In this document: piece after piece, positions 1 to 9,055 of the stretch | Numbering within the stretch: the first letter of the stretch is position 1 | Layout of the letters: every line of letters begins with the position of its first letter | Source: Marilutibacter aestuarii | Lineage (GTDB): Bacteria; Pseudomonadota; Gammaproteobacteria; Xanthomonadales; Xanthomonadaceae | Direction of reading: 5' to 3' | DNA length: 47,289 nucleotides | Assembly: GCF_006546775.1 (NCBI RefSeq) | Contig: NZ_VICE01000073.1 | Coordinates: 1-47,289, forward strand | Program-made: the position numbers and the translations under genes | Notes under the pieces: model-generated | Told to the model about the DNA's origin: nothing | Databases searched by the model: none | Seen by the model: the letters and a program-made list of their open reading frames with translations, nothing else

Positions 1-741
1 GAAGCGCCGGCCGCCCAGCGCGAACTTCGCCTGTACGGCCTCAATGCCGTGCGCGCGATGTTCGCCCGCCGTCCAGACGCATTGCGCAAGTTGTACCTGG
101 CCGAATCGCGCATCCCGGACCTGCAGCCGCTGCTGAAGTGGTGCGCGGCGCATCGCATCGGCTACCGGGTCGTTGCCGAGGACGACCTGCGCAGGCTCGC
201 CGCCAGCAGCCACCATGAGGGCGTCGTGGCCGACGTGCTCCGCACGCCCGCGCTCGACCTGTCGGACTGGCTGGCGATGCTCGATGCCGGGCCGCAGCTT
301 GCCATCTGGCTGGACGGCGTGGGCAATCCCCACAACTACGGCGCGATCCTGCGCTCGGCGGCGCACTTCGGCGTGTCCGCCATCCTGCTGCCGCGCCATT
401 CGACGCTCGCCCTTTCGGGTGCGGCGGCGCGGGTGGCCGAAGGCGGCGCCGAAGCGGTGCCGGAGGTACGCCTGGGGCGGCCTGAAAACGGGCTGGCCCA
501 GCTCCGTGGCGCCGGCTTCCAGCTTGCCGCGACGGTCGTGGCAGGCGGGCAGAGCGTGTTCGATGCGACGCTGCCCGAACGCCTCGTGCTGGTGCTCGGC
601 GCGGAGGGCGAGGGCATGGACCGTGAGCTCGCGCAGGCCTGCGAGATGCGGCTCTCGATCCCGGGCACGGGCGCGGTGGAGAGCCTGAACGTGGCCGCCG
701 CCAGCGCCGTGTTGATGGCGGCTTGGCGCATGCGCCACTGA
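1..741 (+). CDS. TrmH/SpoU-family RNA 2'-O-ribose methyltransferase (5' partial)
   Basis: The open frame enters from the left edge, so the N-terminus is missing; an internal ATG at 49 is unlikely to be the start because the codons before it already encode the conserved LYGLNAV stretch of the SpoU substrate-binding domain. The SPOUT catalytic part shows the three family motifs: NPHNYGAILRSA (motif 1, with the catalytic Arg), LVLGAEGEGM (motif 2) and SLNVAAASAV (motif 3). The family methylates ribose 2'-OH of tRNA or rRNA with SAM. The exact target nucleotide cannot be read from the sequence. Its last codons overlap the TTG start proposed for the next gene, suggesting translational coupling. 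Confidence 0.9.
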   Translation, partial: EAPAAQRELRLYGLNAVRAMFARRPDALRKLYLAESRIPDLQPLLKWCAAHRIGYRVVAEDDLRRLAASSHHEGVVADVLRTPALDLSDWLAMLDAGPQLAIWLDGVGNPHNYGAILRSAAHFGVSAILLPRHSTLALSGAAARVAEGGAEAVPEVRLGRPENGLAQLRGAGFQLAATVVAGGQSVFDATLPERLVLVLGAEGEGMDRELAQACEMRLSIPGTGAVESLNVAAASAVLMAAWRMRH

Positions 742-1583
742 GGCCAGTGCGGATGGTCGAACCTGCTGGCATGCATCGCTGGTCGAACCTGGCCGATTGG
801 CGCACCGACGCATCTCGTATCGCCCTCGGGGAGGCCGCGTCCGTCGCCGAAGCGATCCGCCTGCAGCACCTGCCGGGCCTGTGTGGGGTCTGCGGCGCGC
901 GGCGTGGATTCGCCAACGCCGATGGCAACATGCGCGAGGGCCTTGCGTGCCTGTCCTGCGGTTGCAACGCCCGGCAGCGTGCGGCAACGCATGCGCTGCT
1001 GGCATTGCTGGCGGTGCCATCATCGTCGACGGTGCGCATCACCGAGCAGGCCAGCCGGCTGTTCCTGGCGCTGGGGCGACGAGTGCGGCGTTTGCACGGC
1101 AGCGAGTACCTGCGTGGTTTCCGGCAACGGCTGCGCCTGTCCGCATGGTTGTGGCGGCATGGCGCGGCGGTACTCGTGCGGCATGGCGACGTGACTGCGC
1201 TCGACGACCCCGGCGAATCATGCGATGGCGTCCTGAGCCTCGACGTGCTGGAGCACGTGTCCGACTATCCGGCGGCGTTGCGTGAATTCGCGCGGGTCCT
1301 GCGGCCAGGCGGGGTGCTCGTCCTCACGCTGCCCTTCCACGACTCGCAGGCGTGCAACCGGCGCATCGCCCGGCCCCGTGCCGGCGGCGGGATCGAGCAC
1401 TTCGGCGCGCCCGAATACCATGGCGACCCGCTCAGTGGCGGCGTCGTGTGCTTCCATCATTTTGGCTGGCAACTGCTGGAAGACCTTCGAGCGGCTGGTT
1501 TCCACGAGGCAGCGGCATACCGGGTCCATGACCCGGCGGCGGGGTTGCCCCAGGGACAGTGGGTGCTGGTTGCCCGGCGTTAG
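723..1583 (+). CDS. SAM-dependent methyltransferase with N-terminal Cys-rich (zinc-ribbon-like) segment
   Basis: Class I methyltransferase of the Methyltransf_11 type. The C-terminal half carries the post-motif segment LSLDVLEHVSDYP followed by LRPGGVLVLTLPF. The N-terminal part has two CxxC-like pairs (CGVCGARRGF and LACLSCGC), which look like a small metal-binding ribbon. The TTG at 723 overlaps the end of the upstream gene; in-frame ATGs at 753 and 771 are real alternatives and the true start may be there. The substrate is unknown; the ribbon could bind a nucleic acid or a sugar-lipid carrier, but that is only a guess. A perfect 20-bp palindrome immediately follows the stop codon. Confidence 0.75.
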   Translation: MAHAPLRPVRMVEPAGMHRWSNLADWRTDASRIALGEAASVAEAIRLQHLPGLCGVCGARRGFANADGNMREGLACLSCGCNARQRAATHALLALLAVPSSSTVRITEQASRLFLALGRRVRRLHGSEYLRGFRQRLRLSAWLWRHGAAVLVRHGDVTALDDPGESCDGVLSLDVLEHVSDYPAALREFARVLRPGGVLVLTLPFHDSQACNRRIARPRAGGGIEHFGAPEYHGDPLSGGVVCFHHFGWQLLEDLRAAGFHEAAAYRVHDPAAGLPQGQWVLVARR

Positions 1584-1584
1584 G

Positions 1585-1604
1585 CGGGCGCCTGCAGGCG
1601 CCCG
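1585..1604. terminator. GC palindrome, probable weak terminator
   Basis: A perfect 20-bp palindrome directly after the methyltransferase stop; as RNA it folds into an 8-bp CGGGCGCC stem with a TGCA loop. There is no T-tract on either side, so termination would be inefficient or need help. The rest of the 1605-1860 gap shows no convincing gene. Confidence 0.45.
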
Positions 1605-1860
1605 TCGCGGCCACCTCGAGGGGCCGCATGCAGGCGAGGTACCGGGCCGCGCTGGCCACCTCGAGCGCGGCCTGCATGGCGGGGGCTCCGTCCACGACCT
1701 GGGTGTTGCTGTGCGGCCGCGCCGGTGAAGGTCCGGCCGGCAAGGGGCTCGAACGACATGGCATTGCCCCTGGCCTGCGATGGGCGTTCCGCGCCCGTCC
1801 CGTTCACGACGCGCCTCCCCGCGACGCCAGGTCGGCGCCGCGGGTGCGTCCCGGGCCGGC

Positions 1861-3294
1861 TCAGTCTTCCGCGGGGGGCGTGTCCCGGGGTGCGCTGCCG
1901 AAGCCGTGTTGGACCTCGTTCGATGCCGCCAGGTAGGCAAAGACCGCATACGCGGCGACATTCTGCGCGAGTGCCTCGGGGTCGATCTTGTCGAAGGTGT
2001 CGTCCGGCGTGTGGTGCAGGTCGAAGTAGTCGGTCCCATCCTGCGCCAGGCGCGCCCAGGCCACGCCGTTGGCCGCCATCGGGCCGATGTCGGGCCCCGG
2101 GCCGCCCTCGCCGGGCATGTGCACGATGCCCAGCGGCGCCAGGGCCTCGGCGATCGCCTTGTCGGCAGGCTCGGCATACGCCGGCGCCGAGCTCGAGTAA
2201 CCGTAGATGCGGCCGGCGCCGAAGTCGCTTTCCGCGCCGATCACGTGCAGGCCCACCTCGTCCTTGTGGGCCTCGGCGTACGCCTTGCCGCCGTACAGGC
2301 CCTGTTCTTCGTTGGCGAAGGCCACCACGCGGATGCTGCGTGCGGGCGGGGCAGGCAGCTGGCCGATCAGCGCGCCAGCGGCCATGGTGATGCCCACGCC
2401 TGCGCCATCGTCGACCGCACCGGTGCCCAGGTCCCAGGAATCCAGGTGGCCGCCGATCACCACCACCTCCTCCGGACGCTCGCTGCCGTTGATCTGGCCG
2501 ATGACGTTGTAGGAGGTGGCCGTGCCCGTCCAGCCGCAGTCCAGCGCGAGCTGCAGGCGCGTCGTGCCGCGGGCCACCAGGCGGGCCAGCTGGTCGGCGT
2601 CGGGGACCGAAAGCGCGGCCGAGGGGATCGGCTGCAGGCCCTCGTCGAAACGGGTGATGCCGGTATGCGGGTTGCGGTGCGAGTCGGTGCCGGCCGAACG
2701 CATGACGTAGCCGGCCGCGCCCGCGCGGATGGCCGCCGAAGGGCCGCGGCTGCGGACGCGGCTGCCCGGGCCGTAGCCCGCGCCATCGCGTGCGCGCTCC
2801 ATGCGGTAGTCGACGAAGGCGATCTTGCCGGCCAGCGATCCGGCCGGCGCGGCCTCCAGCGCGGCCAGGTCGGCGAAGCGCACCACCTCGCCCTCGACGG
2901 TGCCGCCGGGGCTGCCGCCCAGGGCGGTGATCGTCAGTGGCTGCGCGTTTGCACCCAGCACGCGAGCGTGTTCGCTGCGGCGCTCCCACTTCGGAAAGGT
3001 GACCGGCTCCTTCCAGACCTTGTCGAAGCCCAGCTCATGGAACTTGGCCTCGGCCCAGGCGACGGCGCGCGCGTCGGCTTCGCTGCCGGCCAGGCGCGGA
3101 CCGACTTCGGTGGTCAGTGACTCGACCACCCGGTACGCGAGGTCGCTGCGCAGGGCGGCGTCGCGCAGGCCCGGCACCACCTCGTGCGCTTCGACGCCGA
3201 TACGGGTCTCGCTCTCGCCTGCAAGGACGGGGCCGGTCGCGACGGTGCTCGACAGGAGCAGGGCAGTGGCCAGGGCCAGCAGGGTCTTGTGCAT
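1861..3294 (-). CDS. M28-family zinc metallopeptidase, exported
   Basis: The 477-residue protein begins with a signal peptide (MHKTLLALATALLLSS, cleavage near VLAGE at about residue 26), which fixes the start at 3294 although the frame runs further upstream. A PA-like insert (roughly 125-245) precedes the M28 catalytic domain. Zinc-ligand motifs of the family are visible: GGHLDSWDLG (His about 283, Asp 285), VDDGAG (Asp about 295), the catalytic NEEQGLYGG (Glu about 329-330), SDFG (Asp about 357) and LHHTPDD (His about 427). The family comprises di-zinc aminopeptidases and carboxypeptidases; this one probably trims peptides in the periplasm or outside the cell. A strong terminator lies just 22 bases upstream of its start. 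Confidence 0.9.
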   Translation of the reverse strand: MHKTLLALATALLLSSTVATGPVLAGESETRIGVEAHEVVPGLRDAALRSDLAYRVVESLTTEVGPRLAGSEADARAVAWAEAKFHELGFDKVWKEPVTFPKWERRSEHARVLGANAQPLTITALGGSPGGTVEGEVVRFADLAALEAAPAGSLAGKIAFVDYRMERARDGAGYGPGSRVRSRGPSAAIRAGAAGYVMRSAGTDSHRNPHTGITRFDEGLQPIPSAALSVPDADQLARLVARGTTRLQLALDCGWTGTATSYNVIGQINGSERPEEVVVIGGHLDSWDLGTGAVDDGAGVGITMAAGALIGQLPAPPARSIRVVAFANEEQGLYGGKAYAEAHKDEVGLHVIGAESDFGAGRIYGYSSSAPAYAEPADKAIAEALAPLGIVHMPGEGGPGPDIGPMAANGVAWARLAQDGTDYFDLHHTPDDTFDKIDPEALAQNVAAYAVFAYLAASNEVQHGFGSAPRDTPPAED

Positions 3295-3316
3295 GGGGTT
3301 CTCCACGAGGGGCCGG

Positions 3317-3357
3317 AAAAAAGACGAAGCCGCGAGCTTAGCAAGCGCGCGGCTTCG
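3317..3357 (-). terminator. Rho-independent terminator after mscL
   Basis: Read on the minus strand, stem GAAGCCGCG / CGCGGCTTC (plus-strand 3348-3356 and 3326-3334) is followed by GT and a run of six T. It ends mscL transcription and sits 22 bases upstream of the M28 peptidase start, on the same strand. Confidence 0.85.
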
Positions 3358-3438
3358 GCCGGGGTGCCTCAAGTCATGCGTGGCTTGAGCGTTTTGTGCC
3401 GCAGCCTGCAATCCCGTGCGAGGTTGGAGACGAGCGGG

Positions 3439-3852
3439 TCATTTCCGCAGCGAGTCGCGGATCTCGCGCAGCAGCAGGACCTCCTCGGTCGGCTCGGCGG
3501 GGGTTTCCTCCGCCGCTTCCTCGGCCCTCTTGAGGCGGTTGTAGGCTTTCACGAACAGGAAGATCACGAAGGCGATCAGCAGGAAGTCGATGATGCTCTG
3601 GATGAACATGCCGTAGCTGATCGCGACCTCGGCGACTTCGTTGCCCGCGGCATCCACGGTGGCCGGGTCGAGCACGATCTTCCATTCGCTGACGTTGACC
3701 CCGCCCGTCAGGGTGGCCAGCACGGGCATGACGATGCCATTGACCAGCGCCGTGACGATCTTGCCGAAGGCCGCGCCGATCACCACGGCGACCGCCAGGT
3801 CGATCACGTTGCCGCGTGCGATGAACGCCTTGAATTCGCTGACCATGCCCAT
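3439..3852 (-). CDS. mscL: Large-conductance mechanosensitive channel MscL
   Basis: The 137-residue length is typical of MscL. The N-terminal signature around [20 protein letters not shown] and the pore-lining [20 protein letters not shown] are clear, followed by a periplasmic loop (about 50-80), TM2 around [20 protein letters not shown], and a charged C-terminal helix ending [12 protein letters not shown]. It opens at high membrane tension to release solutes on hypo-osmotic shock. The first of two close ATGs (3852) is used; an ATG two codons later would also work. It is followed by its own terminator. Confidence 0.97.
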   Translation of the reverse strand: MGMVSEFKAFIARGNVIDLAVAVVIGAAFGKIVTALVNGIVMPVLATLTGGVNVSEWKIVLDPATVDAAGNEVAEVAISYGMFIQSIIDFLLIAFVIFLFVKAYNRLKRAEEAAEETPAEPTEEVLLLREIRDSLRK

Positions 3853-3923
3853 CGGGAGCTCCTCGTGTGTGGTGGATACCGGGAGACTACCCGAATCGGG
3901 GCAGGGCTCGTGGCCGGCGGGGA

Positions 3924-4652
3924 TCAGCCCGTCGCGGGCAGGATCCGGCCCGACAGCGACGGCAGGCCGTCGAGCGTGGCTTCGAAGCGATCGCCCGGCT
4001 GCAGGGGGCCGACGCCGGCAGGGGTGCCCATGAAGACCAGGTCGCCCGCGCGCAGCGCGTACAGGCGGGACAGCTCGTGCAGGATCTCCGGCACGGTCCA
4101 GATGAGGTCGTCGAGCGAGCCCTGCTGGCGGAGCTCGCCATTGACCTCCAGGCGGATCGCGCGGCCGTCGAGCGGGCCGAGCGTCGTGGCCGGGCACAGG
4201 GCGCCGATCGGCGCGGCATGGTCGAAGGACTTGCCGGTGTCCCACGGCAGGCCCTTGGCCTTGGCGGCCGCCTGCAGGTCGCGCCGGGTCAGGTCCAGGC
4301 CGAGCGCGTAGCCGTACACCAGCGCGCCGGCATCGGCAGGGTCCAGCACGCCGGTGGGCGCGTCGGCACCGAGCGCGACGACCAGTTCGACCTCGTGGTG
4401 CAGTTCACGCGTGCCGGGCGGGTAGGGCACCTGGCCATCGATCACGATCGCGTCGGCGGGTTTGAGGAAGAACACCGGCTGCCCGCGCGCTTCGCGGCTG
4501 GCGGGGGCGACGGCGCCCATTTCGCGTGCATGGTCGGCGAAATTGCGGCCCACGCAGTAGATCCGGCGGACCGGGAAGTGTTCGGAAGAAGCGTTGCCGT
4601 CGATCAGGACGGGGACGCGCGGCACTGCCGGCGCCTGGATGACGTCGCCCAT
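3924..4652 (-). CDS. Fumarylacetoacetate hydrolase (FAH)-family protein
   Basis: The 242-residue protein has the FAH-fold signatures: [16 protein letters not shown] near the N-terminus, [10 protein letters not shown], the metal-binding [36 protein letters not shown] and [10 protein letters not shown]. Relatives hydrolyse or decarboxylate 2-keto acid substrates such as acylpyruvates using Mg2+ or Mn2+; size and layout fit the acylpyruvase/oxaloacetate decarboxylase-like subgroup (YcgM type) rather than true fumarylacetoacetase. The start at 4652 is chosen because the reading frame upstream overlaps the next gene and loses similarity to the family. It lies 44 bases downstream of a small membrane-protein gene on the same strand and may be co-transcribed. 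Confidence 0.88.
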   Translation of the reverse strand: MGDVIQAPAVPRVPVLIDGNASSEHFPVRRIYCVGRNFADHAREMGAVAPASREARGQPVFFLKPADAIVIDGQVPYPPGTRELHHEVELVVALGADAPTGVLDPADAGALVYGYALGLDLTRRDLQAAAKAKGLPWDTGKSFDHAAPIGALCPATTLGPLDGRAIRLEVNGELRQQGSLDDLIWTVPEILHELSRLYALRAGDLVFMGTPAGVGPLQPGDRFEATLDGLPSLSGRILPATG

Positions 4653-4696
4653 GGGGGGGTGGCTCTTGGTGCTGGGCCGCGACGGACCCGGGGCGG

Positions 4697-4990
4697 TCAG
4701 CGTACCGGCGGCAGGCGGTGTTTTTCCAGCACCCGGTACTCGCCGTCCATGACCCGGCTGTCGCGGGCCACCGGCTTGCCGCGCTGCTGCCACAGGCGGA
4801 ACAACAGCCCGATGGCGATCATCGCCGCGCCCACGACCACGCTGAACATCACCAGCACGGCCAGCAGGGCCACGCCAACGACGCCGAAGGCGACGCGCAA
4901 CCAGCGCTGCCGCGGCTTGCGCGGCGAGGCGGCGGCGTGGACGCGTGAGCGGATCCAGCTGGGATCGAAGCGGAAAGCGTAAGCGGACAT
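4697..4990 (-). CDS. Small membrane protein, unknown function
   Basis: 97 residues with a basic N-terminal region (WIRSRVHAAASPRKPRQRW), one long hydrophobic stretch of about 30 residues (VAFGVVGVALLAVLVMFSVVVG and beyond) that could form one or two membrane helices, and a polar C-terminal tail rich in Arg. The start MSAYAF at 4990 is preferred over an in-frame ATG ten codons upstream. I do not recognise a family. It is divergent from the Rieske gene and precedes the FAH-family gene. Confidence 0.65.
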   Translation of the reverse strand: MSAYAFRFDPSWIRSRVHAAASPRKPRQRWLRVAFGVVGVALLAVLVMFSVVVGAAMIAIGLLFRLWQQRGKPVARDSRVMDGEYRVLEKHRLPPVR

Positions 4991-5062
4991 TCGATACGTC
5001 GTGACACAATGCGGCAACATCGCCGAGCGACGAGTATCGGACGGCGACCGGTTCTCCGTGTA

Positions 5063-5437
5063 ATGGATTCGTTAACGATGCGTGATGGCAGTCAGGATTC
5101 AGACGGTTCGACCGCGCCGCTGCTGGCGCTCGAACGCCTGCCCGACGGTGGGCTCGTGGAGGTGGAGGCCGTGCTCGACGGCGATGCGGAATCGCTCGTC
5201 CTGTTCCGCGAAGGCGACGTGGTGCGCGGCTGGCTCAACATCTGCCCGCACGCCGGCCGGCGCCTGGACTGGTCGCCCGGCCAGTTCCTCCGGAGCAAGG
5301 AAGGCCTGCTGGTCTGCGCGGCGCACGGCGCCAGCTTCGAGCTGGACCGCGGCGAGTGCGTGGCGGGACCTTGCCGCGGTGAATCCCTGCGCGAAGTGAA
5401 GGTGCAGGTACGCCACGGCGCGGTCTGGCTGGGCTAG
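5063..5437 (+). CDS. Rieske [2Fe-2S] domain protein
   Basis: A 124-residue single-domain Rieske protein. The cluster ligands are visible: CPHAG (Cys61, His63) and CAAHG (Cys85, His88), with the typical intervening loop and a following SFELDRGECVAGPC segment. Stand-alone Rieske proteins of this size serve as ferredoxin-type electron carriers for oxygenases or nitrite-reductase-like partners. No oxygenase is adjacent, so the partner is unknown. The ATG at 5063 is used; an ATG five codons later (5078) is an alternative. It converges with the SLC13 permease gene. Confidence 0.88.
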   Translation: MDSLTMRDGSQDSDGSTAPLLALERLPDGGLVEVEAVLDGDAESLVLFREGDVVRGWLNICPHAGRRLDWSPGQFLRSKEGLLVCAAHGASFELDRGECVAGPCRGESLREVKVQVRHGAVWLG

Positions 5438-5490
5438 GGGGCCAGGCGCTGGCCGGCGATGCGCGGTGGCGTGCCGCGTCCGGGAGCGTC

Positions 5491-7329
5491 CTAGAACAGC
5501 AGGTTGACCATCAGCACCGTGATGGTGGTGTAGACCAGCGAGAGCGGCGCGCCAATCCGCCACAGTTCCTTGCCCGAATAGCCGGCCGGGCCGGTGATCA
5601 TCGAGATGACCGGGTTGGATGCGGTCATGAAGTTGTTGGACGCTGACAAGGCCACGATCAGGGCGAAAGCGGTCGGGTTGCCCCCTGCGGCGAGGGCGAT
5701 GTTGATCGCCAGGGGGACCACCACGATCGTCGCGCCGACGTGGCTGATCACCAGCGAGAACGCGGTCGTCAACAGCCCCAGCAGCAATTGCATGATCCAC
5801 ACCGGCGTGCCGCGCGGGAGCTGCTCGATGCTGTGGCCGGCGACCCAGGCCGCCGCGCCGCTGGAATCCATCGCCCAACCCAGCGGGATCAGGCAGGCCA
5901 TCATGAACACGGTCTTCCAGTTGATCGCCGAGTAAGCCTCGTCGATGTGGATGACACCGGCGATCAGCATTCCCGCCACCCCGGCCATCAGCGCCAGCGA
6001 GACCGGCAGGCGCGAGGACAGCGCAAGCAGCATGGCGACGGCGAAGATGCCCATCGCGATCTTGAACTTGTGCGGTCGCTGCTCGCCCTTGGGATAGTCG
6101 GTGACCACCACCAGGTCCTTGCCGGCCGCGGCCTTGGCCAGGTCGGTCCAGATGCTGTGCAGGACCAGCATGTCGCCCGAGCGCAGCGGCTGGTTGCGCA
6201 CGTCCTCGCGCAGCACGTCCTTTTCGCGGTTGATCGCCAGCAGGCTGATGCCGCGCTGCTTGCGCAGCTCGAGCTCGCGGCCGGTCTTGCCGATGAAGCT
6301 CGACGTCGGCGGGATCACGGCCTCGGAGATGCCGGCGCGACTGGGGTTGAAGAGGTCGCCGAAATTGCGCAGGCGCGAGGTCAGGCGCAGGAAGTTGTTC
6401 TGCGCGAAGTCCGCCACCTGCTGCTTGGGGCCCATCGCGCCGAGCACGCTGCCGACCCAGATGCGGGTATCGGCGGGGGGCGCCAGGCGCTCCTCGTTGT
6501 TGCTCTTGAGCGCGAGCAGCAGCGGTACGCCATGCAGGGTCTCGGCTTCGCCCAGCGACATGCCGACCAGGGGGCTCTCGGCGGTGACCGTCAGTTCGTA
6601 GACGTCGCCCTCGATGCCGTAGGCCTTGGCGAAGTAACTCTGGGTGCGCGCGGGCGTCACGCCCTTGCCGGCATCATCGCGTTCGAGCCGGTGGCCGAAG
6701 AAGTGGAAGTACGCCAGCGCCGCCGCCAGCAGGGTCAGGCCGATCGGCAGGGGCGCGAACATCTTCAGCGGTTCCAGCGTGGCCGCACCGGAGGGCAGGT
6801 TGCTGTTGGCGGCGACGAGGAGGTCGTTGAGCAGGATCAACGGCGAGTTGCCGACCATCGTCAGCGCACTGCCCATCATGATCGCGGCGGCGATCGGCAG
6901 CAGCAGGCGCGGCAGCGAGAGGCCGGTGCGCGAGGACAGGCGGGAGGCGACCGGCAGGTACAACGCCATCACCGCCGGGTTCTGCATGAAGGAGGAGTTG
7001 AGTCCCGCGATCGCCCCGGTCAGCAGCATCAGCCGCTGCTCGACCCCGTGCGCGCGCCGCAGCAGCCATGCCGCCAGGCGGTTGAGCGCGCCGGTGCGGT
7101 CGAGGCCGGCACCGAGGATCATCGTCGCGATGACGCTGATGACCGCCTGGCCCGAGAAGCCGTTGAACAGTTCGTCCGGTGCCACCAGGCCCGACAGGCC
7201 CAGCAGCACCAGCACGACCAGCGCCACGACGTCGGCGCGGATGCGCTCGAACAGGAACATCACCATCGTGAAGCCCACCAGCCCGAGGACGAGCTTCATG
7301 TCGGTGGTGAGCGCCAGCGTGGTGTCCAT
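5491..7329 (-). CDS. SLC13-family permease with two TrkA-C (RCK-C) domains
   Basis: 612-residue membrane protein. Two hydrophobic halves (about 10-210 and 410-612) flank a soluble insert (about 220-400) containing two TrkA-C-like repeats (YELTVTAESPLVGMSLGEAE and EAVIPPTSSFIGKTGRELEL). The final half contains the DASS/CitMHS-type helices, with conserved SNNFMTASNPV and GATIVVVPLAINIA. Family members are sodium-coupled carriers for dicarboxylates or sulfate; the ligand cannot be assigned here. It is monocistronic and ends 53 bases from the convergent Rieske gene. Confidence 0.9.
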   Translation of the reverse strand: MDTTLALTTDMKLVLGLVGFTMVMFLFERIRADVVALVVLVLLGLSGLVAPDELFNGFSGQAVISVIATMILGAGLDRTGALNRLAAWLLRRAHGVEQRLMLLTGAIAGLNSSFMQNPAVMALYLPVASRLSSRTGLSLPRLLLPIAAAIMMGSALTMVGNSPLILLNDLLVAANSNLPSGAATLEPLKMFAPLPIGLTLLAAALAYFHFFGHRLERDDAGKGVTPARTQSYFAKAYGIEGDVYELTVTAESPLVGMSLGEAETLHGVPLLLALKSNNEERLAPPADTRIWVGSVLGAMGPKQQVADFAQNNFLRLTSRLRNFGDLFNPSRAGISEAVIPPTSSFIGKTGRELELRKQRGISLLAINREKDVLREDVRNQPLRSGDMLVLHSIWTDLAKAAAGKDLVVVTDYPKGEQRPHKFKIAMGIFAVAMLLALSSRLPVSLALMAGVAGMLIAGVIHIDEAYSAINWKTVFMMACLIPLGWAMDSSGAAAWVAGHSIEQLPRGTPVWIMQLLLGLLTTAFSLVISHVGATIVVVPLAINIALAAGGNPTAFALIVALSASNNFMTASNPVISMITGPAGYSGKELWRIGAPLSLVYTTITVLMVNLLF

Positions 7330-7460
7330 CAGGTCCGTGCGTGCCTGTGACCGGATCGTGGCGCGCGGCAGGGTCGGTGCCGCCGTGCGCCGATGCGGGA
7401 GTCGTGAGCTTCGACCGAGACTACCGGTTGCCGCGTGTTTGCCGGATCACGAACCACGAA

Positions 7461-8204
7461 TCACGCATCCCGTGCCTTGTCGTAGAGCAGGTCCCAGACG
7501 CCGTGGCCCAGTTTCTGGCCCCGCGTCTCGAAGTGTGTCTGCGGGCGCCACGCCGGCCGCGGCACCGATCCCCGCGCACCGGCGCGGTTCTCCAGGCCGG
7601 GGGTGGCATCGAGGACGTCCCACATGTGTTCGGCATAGTCCTGCCAATCGGTGGCCAGGTGCAAGCGGCCGCCGCTGGCCAGCTTGCGCACCAGCAGGCC
7701 GGCGAAGCCGGGCTGCACGAGGCGGCGCTTGTTGTGGCGCTTCTTGTGCCACGGATCGGGGAAATAGATGCGGATCTCGTCGAGGCTGCCGTCGGCGACT
7801 TCGTGCTCCAGCACCTCGACCGCATCGTGGTGGTAGACCCGGACGTTGTCGCTGCCGTCCTCGGCCAGCGCGTTGAGCAGGCGGCCCACGCCGGGCGCAT
7901 GCACCTCCAGGCCGAGGTAGTCGCGCGAGGGGTCCTGGCGGGCCGCGAAGCGCAGCGCCTCGCCGTTGCCGAAGCCGATCTCCATCACCCGCGGCGCCAC
8001 GCGCCCGAACACAGCGTCGAAGTCCCGGGGCCGGCCCTGGTAGTCGAGGCCGAAGCGCGGCCAGGCCTGGTCGAACGCGCGCTGCTGGGCCGGCGTGAAG
8101 CGCCCCTGCCGGAGCACGAAACTGCGGATCTGCCGTTGCCCCTCGTGCACGGTGAAAGGCTTGGGCGGGGTCTTGCCGGCCGGCGTGTCGGGCGCGTCGC
8201 TCAT
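7461..8204 (-). CDS. trmB: tRNA (guanine-N7-)-methyltransferase TrmB
   Basis: 247 residues. Forms m7G46 in the variable loop of tRNAs with SAM. Diagnostic motifs: [12 protein letters not shown] (SAM binding), [21 protein letters not shown], and the tRNA-binding/catalytic [15 protein letters not shown]. The ATG overlaps the thiG stop by one base (TGATG), which indicates translational coupling and fixes the start. thiS-thiG-trmB is a known gene order in related gammaproteobacteria (for example Pseudomonas). Confidence 0.97.
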   Translation of the reverse strand: MSDAPDTPAGKTPPKPFTVHEGQRQIRSFVLRQGRFTPAQQRAFDQAWPRFGLDYQGRPRDFDAVFGRVAPRVMEIGFGNGEALRFAARQDPSRDYLGLEVHAPGVGRLLNALAEDGSDNVRVYHHDAVEVLEHEVADGSLDEIRIYFPDPWHKKRHNKRRLVQPGFAGLLVRKLASGGRLHLATDWQDYAEHMWDVLDATPGLENRAGARGSVPRPAWRPQTHFETRGQKLGHGVWDLLYDKARDA

Positions 8205-8998
8205 CAGCCGACCAGGCCGTCCACCGGGCTGGATGCCGAGGCGTAGCGCTTGCGCGGGATGCGGCCGGCCTTGAACGCGGCGCGACCGGCTTCCACGGCC
8301 AGCTTCATCGCGTGGGCCATGAGCAGCGGGTCGCGGGCGCCGGCGATGGCGGTGTTCATGAGCACGCCGTCGCAACCCAGTTCCATCGCGATGGCGGCAT
8401 CCGATGCGGTGCCGACGCCGGCATCGACGATGATCGGGACGCTCGCGTTCTCGACGATCTCCATCAGGTTGTAGCGGTTCTGGACCCCCAGGCCGGAGCC
8501 GATCGGCGCCGCCAGCGGCATCACCGCCACGCAGCCGATGGCCTCCAGGCGCTTGGCCAGGATGGGATCGTCGGAGGTATAGACCATGACCTGGAAGCCC
8601 TCGGCCACCAGGGTCTCCGCCGCCTGCAGGGTGGCGACGACGTCCGGGAACAGCGTCTTCTGGTCGCCGAGGACCTCGAGCTTCACCAGGGCGTGCCCGT
8701 CGAGCAGTTCGCGGGCCAGCCGGCAGGTCCGGACGGCCTCCTCGGCGGTATAGCAGCCGGCGGTGTTGGGCAGCAGCGTGTAGCGGTCGGGCGGCAGGAC
8801 GTCGAGCAGGTTCGGTTCACCCGGCGCCTGGCCGATGTTCGTACGCCGGATGGCGACGGTGACGATCTCGGCGGCGGCGGCCTCGGTGGCCAGCCGGGTT
8901 TCTTCCAGGTCCTTGAACTTGCCGGTGCCGGTGAGCAGGCGGGAGCCGTAGCTTTTCCCGGCGATGACGAGCGGATCGATGCGGTGTGGGGCGTTCAT
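8204..8998 (-). CDS. thiG: Thiazole synthase ThiG
   Basis: 264-residue TIM-barrel enzyme that makes the thiazole phosphate moiety of thiamine from deoxyxylulose-5-phosphate, dehydroglycine and sulfur delivered by ThiS-thiocarboxylate. The N-terminus [17 protein letters not shown], the Schiff-base lysine in [25 protein letters not shown] and [27 protein letters not shown] are all present. It overlaps trmB downstream. Its partner thiS is not next to it but about 7 kb upstream on the same strand, beyond the lipid operon. No THI-box (TPP riboswitch) was seen immediately upstream. Confidence 0.97.
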   Translation of the reverse strand: MNAPHRIDPLVIAGKSYGSRLLTGTGKFKDLEETRLATEAAAAEIVTVAIRRTNIGQAPGEPNLLDVLPPDRYTLLPNTAGCYTAEEAVRTCRLARELLDGHALVKLEVLGDQKTLFPDVVATLQAAETLVAEGFQVMVYTSDDPILAKRLEAIGCVAVMPLAAPIGSGLGVQNRYNLMEIVENASVPIIVDAGVGTASDAAIAMELGCDGVLMNTAIAGARDPLLMAHAMKLAVEAGRAAFKAGRIPRKRYASASSPVDGLVG

Positions 8999-9055
8999 CC
9001 GCCCATTATCGCACCACCCGGCCGCGCGGGGGCGCCGCGCGGCGGTCCGATGGTG

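Noticed and set aside
1432-1764. Minus-strand frame of 110 codons in the gap after the zinc-ribbon methyltransferase, including NTQVVDGAPAMQAALEVASAARYLACMRPLE
   Set aside because: It overlaps the end of the well-supported methyltransferase on the other strand, has no ribosome site or recognisable domain, and its composition fits antisense of GC-rich DNA.
1780-3120. Long plus-strand open frame opposite the M28 peptidase
   Set aside because: The minus-strand frame carries a signal peptide and all zinc-site motifs; the plus-strand product is low-complexity Arg/Ala/Gly sequence typical of antisense frames in high-GC genomes. The same reasoning removed similar long frames opposite SLC13, ahcY, nupC, dusB and the ATP-grasp gene.
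3368-3395. Hairpin CTCAAGTCA-TGCG-TGGCTTGAG followed by TTTT on the plus strand
   Set aside because: No plus-strand gene precedes it; it lies in the mscL 3' region and is most likely a secondary structure there rather than a functional terminator.
8999-9055. Search for a TPP riboswitch or a clear promoter in front of thiG
   Set aside because: Only a GC hairpin (CCGCGC/GCGCGG) is visible; the CTGAGA and ACCTGAT blocks of the THI-box are absent.
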